Assembly: GCA_029959085.1 (NCBI GenBank)
Contig: JARWIR010000016.1
Coordinates: forward strand, 19,601,499-19,665,498
DNA from: Nemophila menziesii
Lineage: Eukaryota; Streptophyta; Magnoliopsida; Boraginales; Hydrophyllaceae
Direction: 5' to 3'
Length of the DNA stretch: 64,000 nt
Shown here piece by piece: positions 56,691-64,000 of the stretch; positions within the stretch are counted from its first letter, which is position 1; every line of letters begins with the position of its first letter. Made by a program: the position numbers and the translations under genes. Under the pieces are notes generated by a model. It searched no databases. It was given only the letters and a program-made list of their open reading frames with translations, and had not been told where the DNA came from.

Positions 56691-56741
56691 TATATTTACG
56701 AGACATTTATGTTGTATTCTTTTATATTGGAGTAGTTTATT

Positions 56742-57274
56742 ATGGCTTCGGGTATTGATAAAAGTTGGATTGCTTCCGCTCATAAAGTTTCGCGTGAATT
56801 TGTTAAGATGATAGAAGCATTTCTCGCTTTCGCTCAAAAAAATAAAGATCCCGAAGAAACTTTGTTTTGTCCGTGTAATGAGTGTTCAAATTATCGTCGG
56901 TTTGACGTGGTCAAAGTTAGGGCACATCTTTTACAATTTGGGCTTGTCTCCACGTATGAGATTTGGACAAAGCATGGTGAGAACGAGGAAATTCCCGAGA
57001 CTCGATATGAAGAAAATGAAATATTGGATGTCTACAAAGATTTGAGACATAATTATGAGGGTGGTGGTCATTCGGATGACACCGAGATGATAGACTCGAA
57101 CAGTTCAGCACGTGGCAAATTCGAAACGATGTTTTCCGAATTAGAGACCGAGTTATACCCTGGTTGTACAGTAATGAGTTCATTAAATTTCATTACGAAG
57201 CTAATGCACGTGAAGGTGAAGAACAAGTGGACTAACACGTCTTTCACCGAGTTGCTTGATCTTCTGTGCCGTGT
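56742..57274 (+). CDS. CACTA transposase, N-terminal part (Transpos_assoc domain), truncated
   Basis: ATG at 56742. The first 80 residues have the transposase-associated domain of TNP2 proteins: DKSWI, then a segment ending FLAFAQKNKD, FCPCNECSNYRRF (two CxxC-like cysteines), VRAHLLQFGL and YEIWTKHGE. An acidic stretch follows (RHNYEGGGHSDDTEMIDSN), then FSELETELYPGC and FTELLDLL. The frame then runs into the LTR of element D, which adds a few foreign codons before a stop at 57311. TNP2 cuts element ends in the nucleus; this fragment lacks the catalytic core. Confidence 0.85.
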
Positions 57275-58833
57275 TGATGTCTCCTTAATTGTTCTTATTT
57301 TCGACCCTTAGGAGACATCATTTTTGGTGTTTATTTAATCAATTCGATAGACTTTTGGACTAAATATGCAATAATATGATTTTCCTCTTTTATTTCTAGC
57401 ATTTTTATATTATTAAGCTTTTGCGCGTAATATTGGTATTTTATTGTAAAGTTTACAGGTTTTAGATGTTAGCTAGAAGAGGAATCCGAGGAGAAAGTCA
57501 AAGATCAAAAGATAGAGTCAAGACTTGAAAAGAAATCCCGAAGATATTATTTTTAGAGCTGAAAATCCATTTTCCAGGCCATAGATTGCTGATTTCGAGG
57601 TGCCTAAGCGATGATTTAGCCGCTGACATTTGAAGAGAAAACGCTCCCTATCGAATTACGGAACTGTAGCAACTGGAATGAGGTCAATCGGAGTCATAAC
57701 GCATCGGGAAAAGCCGTTTTAGTGAAGACATATCAGCAGTTACGGGATTTTGGGCTAAGTTAGTGGACTTGGGCCTTTTATATTTCATTTAATTAAAAGC
57801 CTAGGTCCAAGTCCGAATTTGCACTTATAAAAGGAGGCCTGGACTTCTATTTTACAAACAATTCACATTCTACAAGATTAAACACCAGAGAGAAGTCAAC
57901 GGAAGGAAGAAAGAAGAAGCTACAAGAGCTGGAGAGGGTCTATATCTCCGTTCGTAGTCATTCCTATTCCGGAAATTAGGTTTTTCTTATCTTTAATTTT
58001 GTAATCAAATATGAATTCCATTTATTTTAATTTCGTATTTTGTTTTAATATGAGCTAAACAATTCATAGTGCTTGAGAACAATCAATGGGTGAATCCCAA
58101 TCTTATTAAATTACGAATGTTGAATTTGGGTTTCTGTTAAATTAAATTAAATTAGGTCTTTTACTCTTCAATAAATTGAGATTAATTACTGTTTTTGGAG
58201 TAGCTAACTAAGAACAGGTGTTAGTATCTAGGCTATTCCAATTAGTGGTGATTGGATCATCCTGACGGAGGGTTTAGGTACGGAAATATTTATTCAATCT
58301 AGGATAGAAGTTAATGATTCTGACGAGCTTAGCTAATCCTAGGGCCAATGAGGTAATAAAACTTAATCATCCAACGGTGGATCATATTTACCCTGACGGG
58401 ACTAGTGACACTTTAGGATCGCCTTATAGTCCACCCTGACGGGGGTATAAGGAATTTAGAATCCCGACCATTGTAATTGACTAATTTAGCCCTTAAACAA
58501 CATAAGTTAGAATATAGGATTGGGAGGATCCTTGCGTTCTCAAGTACTACATCTCATATTGCGTTTTACATTATTTTTCTTGCGTCTTCGCTTTTATTTA
58601 CATTTTAGTAATTGTCTTTCATTCATTAGCTTTAATAACAAAAAACCAAACAAACATATTATTATCTTTTATTTTCATAAGTGCATCAATCACTATTTGT
58701 TAGACATTGTGATCAACCATCCCGTCCTTGGAACGAATCTGTATTATCAGGTATACTACTTGGGACAACCGTACACTTGTGGTTGTGGTTCGATTATTTA
58801 TTGCATTTATTTAGAACACACAAAGGACCACCA
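57275..58833 (+). repeat. Element D 5' LTR (1,559 bp)
   Basis: Starts TGATGTCTCC with its inverted copy GGAGACATCA at 57311-57320, and ends GGACCACCA. TATA box at 57826. Four CCTGACG-type motifs lie at about 58261, 58319, 58391 and 58434. It is related to the A LTR throughout (for example acaaccgtacacttg). The 116-codon frame 58520-58870 crosses into the primer site and is not a gene. Confidence 0.9.
57826..57832 (+). promoter_or_regulatory. Element D TATA box
   Basis: TATAAAA in gcacttataaaaggaggcct. It gives a predicted RNA start near 57860 and a leader of nearly 1 kb before the primer site. Confidence 0.7.
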
Positions 58834-58839
58834 AGTTTT

Positions 58840-58858
58840 TGGCGCCGCTGCCGGGGAC
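58840..58858 (+). other. Element D primer binding site (tRNA-Asp type)
   Basis: TGGCGCCGCTGCCGGGGAC, six bases after the LTR, followed by ggtagcgtgtgacc as in A. Confidence 0.92.
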
Positions 58859-58969
58859 GGTAGCGTGTGACCACGGTGTTTATCCTTTAGTGATAGTTGC
58901 ATTTATTTTTTTATTTTCAGTTTTACGCTTTTTGCTTGTTTAGTTTTCTCAGGTTTTTAGGTTTGGTGT

Positions 58970-61846
58970 ATGCGAAGGAGACTCTTTAAGGATCTAGAGC
59001 CAACACCTCCGATCCTTAGTAATCCAGAATCGTTGATCAGACTTGCTAACAAGAGAAGAAGAGAACGAGAAGCTTTAGAAGTAGAAGAGTTAGTTAACAG
59101 AATGGAGAATATCAATCTTCAGAATCAACAAGATAATCAACAAGGTCAATTAGGCGCAAATGGCCAACCTTTGGCTCCGGGCGCTATTCCTCCAATTCCA
59201 CCTGCGATTCCTAATCCTCAAGTCCAGATAGTAATGAATCAAGATCCGTGGTTTAATAATGGTCCACCAGAAGTTCCATTCCGTGCTCCTGCTATAGGAG
59301 TAGGTGCTCCAGATATTAATGTTCCGCGATTCCGTCCAGATTCGGGTATGTTAGCTCAATTCCAAAATTTTGGGAATTTTCGTGGTAGACCATCAGAAGA
59401 TCCTCTTAGAGCAGTACAGAAATTTAAGCAGATATGTGATTCTTATATCACACAAGGAGTTTCAAGAGAACAGATGTATTTTGCTGCGTTTCGATTTTTT
59501 GTTATAGATGGAGCGAGTGAATGGCACGATACACAAGATCCTACGAAGATAACAAACTGGGACCAATTAGAAACTGCTTTCTTTGACAGGTATTACCCAA
59601 GTAACATGAGGTTAGATGCTGAATTAGAATTGACGCATTTCCGTCAAGAATATGATGAAACTGTGGGTAAGAGCTGGACAAGATTCCAGATGTGCTTACG
59701 TAGAGTTCCCTCTCATGGCTTTTCAGAACAACAACAGCTAAAAATCTTTTATAGAGGCCTTGATGGGACTTCGAGAGAGAAATTGGATACGCTATGTGGT
59801 GCAGGTTTTCTTCAAGTTCAACCCGCTCATGCTAAAATCATTTTAGAAAGAACAGTCAAGAATGAAGTTGGGTGGAATTCAGTAAGAACACCAGTTAGAG
59901 GAGGAGTCAATAATGTTAATATCGAAGAAAAGTTTGCTACGCTAGAGACAAAGATTCAAACCACACTAGAAAAACAACTGAGACAACTTACTCTAGCCGT
60001 GAAAGAAGGTTTATTGAATAAAAGAGGTGAGGTAAAGGTTGCACAAGAGGTATATGGATGTGAGTATTGCGGTGTTAATGATCATAGTTGGGAAAATTGT
60101 CAAAATAATCAAGAATCCGTGATGTTTGTGTCCAATAGAGGTAACTTTAATTCGAGTGGTAATGGATATCAGCCTAACAGAAACCATCCTGGGTTTCAAT
60201 ACTCAAATCCTAATGGGGCAGCCAATCCTACATATGCGTATCAGCCACATCCCCAAGGTAACAACTACAATCCAACACCACACAACAATTATCAAGGAGG
60301 ACAGAATCAAAATTATGTTCAGAGACAAGCTCCTTAAGACAATTATGATGACTCAATGAATCAAAAAGCCTTACCTGCCTATCCACAAGAAGGTGTAGCT
60401 ACCCTTCAGAAAAACGTAGAAAGTTTAATTGCGCTTCAGACACAAGCTATGGAACGTCAAAATGCAGTCGAAGCAAATATGAAGTTGTTCCAGAATCAGC
60501 TAAGTCAAGTTAATAAACAACTGAATCAACGTCCACAAGGGCAACTCCCTAGCGATACTGAGAATCCGATCCAAATCGAAGATTGTAAAATCATCTCTCT
60601 CAGAAGTGGTAAGAACCTTCCTCCACCTCCTTTTTCGGTTATGAAGGAAAAAGAAGTTAGAAAAGAAAAAGAGGTGGTGGATAAAGATAAACCAGTTGAA
60701 GTTGAAGAAGTAGTGAGGCCTGTTGAGGTTCCGAAAAAGAAAGATGATACTATAATAAACCGTCCTCCTCCACCATTTCCATCGAGAGTTCAAAAGAAGG
60801 GTGATATGGCTGATTATAAAAAATTCTTTAACAAGGTAAGAGGTCTTAGCATAAATATTCCGTTATTAGAAGCTATTAGAGATGTACCCAAGTATGCTAA
60901 GTTTCTGAAAAGAGCCCTCACCAACAAACGGCCGTATTGTGATAATGAGATGATTGGTCTCCCTGAGGAATGTAGTGCTATTTGTCAAGGTAAATTACCT
61001 CCAAAGTTAGTTGATCCTGGGAGTTTCACAATTCCGATATCGATTGGAGAAGAATGGAAAGGTAAGGCACTATGTGATTTGGGTGCAAGCATAAATCTTA
61101 TGCCCAAATCAATCTTTGATAAGCTTAATATTGAAGCAAGACCCACTTCTATGGTCTTGCAAATGGCGGATCGATCTCTTGCACATCCAGAAGGCCGAAT
61201 CGAAGATGTCCTCGTTAAGGCAGGTACGTTATTTTTTCCCGCTGATTTCGTTATACTTGATTACGACGCGGATAGGAATGTCCCCATTATTTTGGGAAGA
61301 CCATTACTAGCCACGGGGCGTACCTTGATTGATGTAGAAAACGGAGAAATGATTATGAGAATCCAAGACGAGGAAATGAAGTTTAATGTGTTCAGACCAA
61401 TGAAATTTCCAGATGCAAAGGAGGATTGTTTTCGTGTAGATGTTGTTAAACAGGTACCAAAAGAGCCAACTAAGGTTGTGGAAACCTCAGGAGTGGAGGA
61501 AAAAGAACTAAGAAAGAAACCACCGATCAAAGTTCCTCCAAATCCTAAGAGAAATCCACCACTCAATCATGCAAGGAAGAAAGAGAAAACACGTGTCACG
61601 AAGGTTCCAAGGGAACCTAAGAAGGAAAGGAAGAAAAAGGAGTTTAAAGTAGGCGAAGAAGTTGCTATGAAAAAGCCTAAACCTCCTCCAAAGACATGTG
61701 AATCAAAAAGCTCTTGGCTAGGACCATTCGTGGTTGCAAAGGTTATCTCAGATAAACTAGTGGGCATAAAAGCTAAGGGATGCAAATTTCAAGTTGCAAA
61801 TATTGACAACCTCACTCACTGCTGGGGAGGTTATGTCAATGACTAA
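58970..61846 (+). pseudogene. Element D gag-protease with integrase C-terminal-like tail, one internal stop
   Basis: ATG at 58970; 958 residues if the single TAA at 60335-60337 (codon 456) is ignored. Gag domain about 120-270 ([34 protein letters not shown]). Zinc knuckle C-x2-C-x4-H-x4-C (CEYCGVNDHSWENC) near 363, followed by an Asn/Gln-rich stretch. The stop falls between this and the Pro/Lys-rich linker. Athila protease is around residue 702 ([29 protein letters not shown]). Then a Lys-rich linker and, near 913, SSWLGPFVVAKV ending CWGGYVND. Over gag and protease it is strongly similar to A. RT, RNase H and integrase core are simply missing. The stop may be a nonsense mutation or, less likely, a readthrough site. 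Confidence 0.88.
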
Positions 61847-61854
61847 AGAACGAG

Positions 61855-61895
61855 GTAACCCGTCGAGCTTAACGACGTTAAACAAAAGCCATTTC
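61855..61895 (+). other. Element D conserved post-coding block
   Basis: Starts ggtaacccgtcgagcttaac and continues gacgttaaacaaaagccatt, the same as A (19103-19144), although the preceding coding sequence is unlike A's. Confidence 0.8.
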
Positions 61896-62079
61896 TTGTA
61901 TATTAGTTTAAGTATTTCAATTTCGTAGTTTAATTTAGTTTGATTTTTGTTAATTTAGTGTTTATTATTAAGAAATGAGGAAGGGTAGTTGTTTTTGATG
62001 ATTTTAGGGGTAAAAGGGTCATGAGTTTGGGGTCAAAACGAGGAGAAAACGAAAAATTATGGAATCAACAGCAGGTTTG

Positions 62080-62520
62080 ACCAGCTAGCCGGCGAGCTGG
62101 CCGGCATACCGGCCAAAAATGCTGAAGACCCCCAAACTCTCTGACCACTGCGTCAGCGATGACGCAGCATTGCTGCGTCACCATTCGCGCCAGCGAGAAT
62201 CCACCGGCATACCGGTCACTGACCGGCTAGCCGGCCAACTGGAGGAAGAGTTTCTGGTCCTTGCGTCAGCGACGACGCAAGGTTGCTGCGTCTCGAAATG
62301 CGCCATCGACAATCCGCCGGCATGCCGGCGAATTCGCCGGCTAGCCGGCCGATGAAGGTGGACTTTCTGATCACTGCGTCAGCGACGACGCAAGAGGCCT
62401 GCGTCAGAGGTAAAAAAAAAAGTAAAATTTTCATTTTTCGAAAATTTATTTTTCGCCGACACAGTGACCGGCATGCCGGTCATCCGCCGGCTAGCCGGTC
62501 AACTGCTGTGATCGGCGGTT
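62080..62520 (+). repeat. Element D GC-rich palindromic island with three 113-bp repeats
   Basis: A hairpin-forming motif TGCGTC-AGCGAY-GACGCA starts at 62149, 62262 and 62375, exactly 113 bp apart. Between copies lie CCGGCATRCCGG and CCGGCTAGCCGG palindromes, the latter four or more times. B has the same two palindromes. Frames on both strands here are compositional by-products. Confidence 0.88.
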
Positions 62521-63178
62521 TTAAGGGTTCAAACCCTATAATTTTTACCCTCTTTCCCAAGCCTACCTCTTATTACGAGTCCTAGCCGCCAACTACTCCT
62601 AAGATCATCATCAAAACAACATCATACCACCAATCCTTCCTTCTAAACATCATCCAAGATCACACTCAAACCATTACACTTCCAAAATACCAAAGCTTCA
62701 CACTTTAATCCGAAGTTTTCTTTCACCAAAGCTAAAATTTATCCGTTAAACCTTTCCCAAACCTTGAAATATCCATGACCCAGCTCTAAACAATCCATAA
62801 TTCAAACCCAAACCTTCAAGAACACTAAAATCACAATTTTATCCAAACCTTTTGAGGGTCTTGAAGCTTTGAGTTTGGGGTCATCGGAGATGACCATGAA
62901 GGTTAGGAAAGGTTCGAAGAACATGGTGACGAAAGCGATTTGGGTATTGAGGAAAGATTTTAAACGAGGAGATGATGCTTAGAGAGCAAGTAATAAATGA
63001 AAACGTGGTAAATTTGAAGAAGTTCGAGGTGATGAAGAACACTTTAAACGCAACCATTGATGAAGAATTCAAAACCTCAACCTGGACGCAACACCGACAC
63101 CAGCCTCGCGCTGGTTCAGATACGTTTTCTTTCCCTTCTCATTTAGTGTAAATTATTTTTATTGCGTTGAGTCTTTTC
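62521..63178 (+). pseudogene. Element D region of the second ORF, degenerate
   Basis: After gagtttggggtc (62871) an ATG at 62892 opens a short basic peptide (MTMKVRKGSKNMVTKAIWVL) that stops after about 30 codons. This is the position of the coiled-coil ORF in A and B. No longer frame continues, so D appears to have lost this ORF. Confidence 0.4.
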
Positions 63179-63198
63179 GAGTCGTGGGGACACGACTC
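63179..63198 (+). other. Perfect hairpin with GGGA loop in element D 3' region
   Basis: GAGTCGTG-GGGA-CACGACTC, identical to A 17654-17673. It is followed by atttttgagtttggggtggg. Confidence 0.82.
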
Positions 63199-64000
63199 AT
63201 TTTTGAGTTTGGGGTGGGGTTCGTTGCCTCATCCCAGTTTTATGTGTTATGTGTTTTATTTGCTTTCAATAAAATAATTTTCGGAGTTGCGTTTGACTAT
63301 AGAAGATTTTAAATGTCCCTTTAAGCATAATTTTGATGAATCAATGATAGTAAATAGTGGACTTTAGGGAATAACATAAAACGCACATACAATTGCATGC
63401 AAACATAGGTAATTGATAGGAAAAATTAATGAACAATGCAAATGAAGTAAGCTTGTACTTAAGGAATATGTTTGGTGTGTAGAACGTGAAATCCTAAGTA
63501 GTAGAGAACCCACCTAGATATGAACTAAAGACAAGCCATGTACTTAGGAAAATGATAGGGGCAGTTCTTTGTTAGCCATTTGAAGCCTTTAGCTTGCTAT
63601 CCCTTATTATAATTTTATCCGTCTTAGCCCAATTTTAAGCCTTAAGCCTTTTCTTTTGTAGCCACGATATAAGCCCATTATCCTTTAGATTATTAGGCAT
63701 GACCAAATGACCCGCACTTGAATCACAACCCTGAGACTTGTCTCGAGCTTGAGTTTGGGGTGGAGGGTCCACATTTGGGGAATTACATTGGAAAGGGATT
63801 ATATGTGTTTGTATTGAGGCACAAAAACAAAAGATGATATGATTATTTGTAACCCTTTGCCGAAATTAGAAAAAGAAAAAGAAAATTATAAGAGACATGA
63901 CCTTTCACATCAAAATGATGGTCATGGGTATCTTGTACAAAAAAAGAGAGAAAAGAAATGAAAAAAAAAGAAAAAAAAAGGAAAGAAAGAATAAATAAAT
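63199..64000 (+). other. Element D 3' non-coding region up to the window end
   Basis: Contains polypurine-like copies at 63204 and 63750, blocks related to A 16890-17110, and an A/G-rich run from about 63935. No gene is seen. The 3' LTR would begin outside the window. Confidence 0.6.

Larger units (their letters stand above)
55063..57274 (+). mobile_element. CACTA (En/Spm) DNA transposon, 5' part, interrupted by element D
   Basis: Starts CACTACTACAGCG, preceded by caa as its expected 3-bp target duplication. About 350 bp of subterminal repeats follow, then two tandem-repeat arrays, then the start of a TNP2-type transposase at 56742. The element is cut at 57275 by D, so its 3' half lies outside the window. 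Confidence 0.87.
57275..64000 (+). mobile_element. Element D: Athila-like gag-PR (non-autonomous) element, 3' end outside the window
   Basis: 5' LTR 57275-58833, tRNA-Asp-type primer site, gag-protease-tail frame with one stop, conserved block, GC-rich island with 113-bp repeats, remnant second ORF, hairpin and reiterated polypurine motifs. RT, RNase H and integrase core are absent. It inserted into the CACTA transposase. The left flank cgtgt (57270-57274) should reappear after the missing 3' LTR. Its non-coding ends are close to element A's. Confidence 0.9.

Noticed and set aside
56917..57183. 88-codon minus-strand frame
   Set aside because: Antisense to the CACTA transposase N-terminus, which has recognisable domain motifs.
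58520..58870. 116-codon frame across the end of D's LTR
   Set aside because: It crosses the LTR edge and primer site and has no counterpart in A.
62119..62585. Frames in element D's GC island
   Set aside because: Same compositional effect, with no similarity between A, B and D versions.

Overview
This is nuclear DNA of a flowering plant, probably a eudicot with a large, repeat-rich genome. It is AT-rich, has tRNA-primed Ty1/copia and Ty3/gypsy retrotransposons, plant MITEs and a CACTA transposon, and carries one intronless LRR gene very like the Arabidopsis At1g33590 group. I cannot name the species. Almost everything is transposable element. The only convincing host gene is the secreted LRR protein at 45022-46458.

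Left part (199-29610) is a three-level nest. A decayed Ty1/copia element (copia-1, + strand) is split inside its RNase H by Athila-like gypsy element B (- strand, 6021-27671, target duplication atgga). B's right LTR is in turn split by Athila-like element A (- strand, 14497-26521, target duplication ccctt). A is the youngest: its two 1,750-bp LTRs match in every stretch compared and its gag-pol frame is open over 1,824 codons. B has gag, a protease remnant and an integrase-tail-like segment but no RT, RNase H or integrase core.

Middle part (29611-44950): a 1.85-kb poly(A)-tailed insertion with a 14-bp target duplication and an unrecognised 570-codon ORF; the 3' part of a LINE (- strand); a rearranged third Athila-like element C (- strand, gag-PR only) containing a solo LTR of a related family; a gag-protease remnant of a chromovirus-type gypsy element; and a 332-bp hAT MITE. 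The LRR gene follows with its own TATA box.

Right part (about 46969-64000) is a deeper nest. Copia-3 holds copia-2 (47255-51984, target duplication ttaat) in its leader. Copia-3 is cut at 54605 by a B-family LTR, which is cut at 55063 by a CACTA transposon, which is cut at 57275 by Athila-like element D (+ strand), which runs off the window. D is again gag-PR plus an integrase-tail-like end, lacks RT and integrase core, and shares PBS region and 3' non-coding blocks with autonomous A.

The most notable signal is in the non-coding parts of the four Athila-like elements. It comprises a U3-terminal inverted repeat with an exact 26-bp spacer; regularly spaced CCC-N4-GGG mini-hairpins in the transcribed LTR; a conserved block after the coding region; a GC-rich palindrome-packed island; a coiled-coil ORF; a hairpin with a GGGA loop; and a reiterated copy of the polypurine tract. 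Together with the repeated gag-PR-tail architecture of B, C and D, this suggests a non-autonomous group that could be moved in trans by A-like elements. That is inference from shared sequence and layout.
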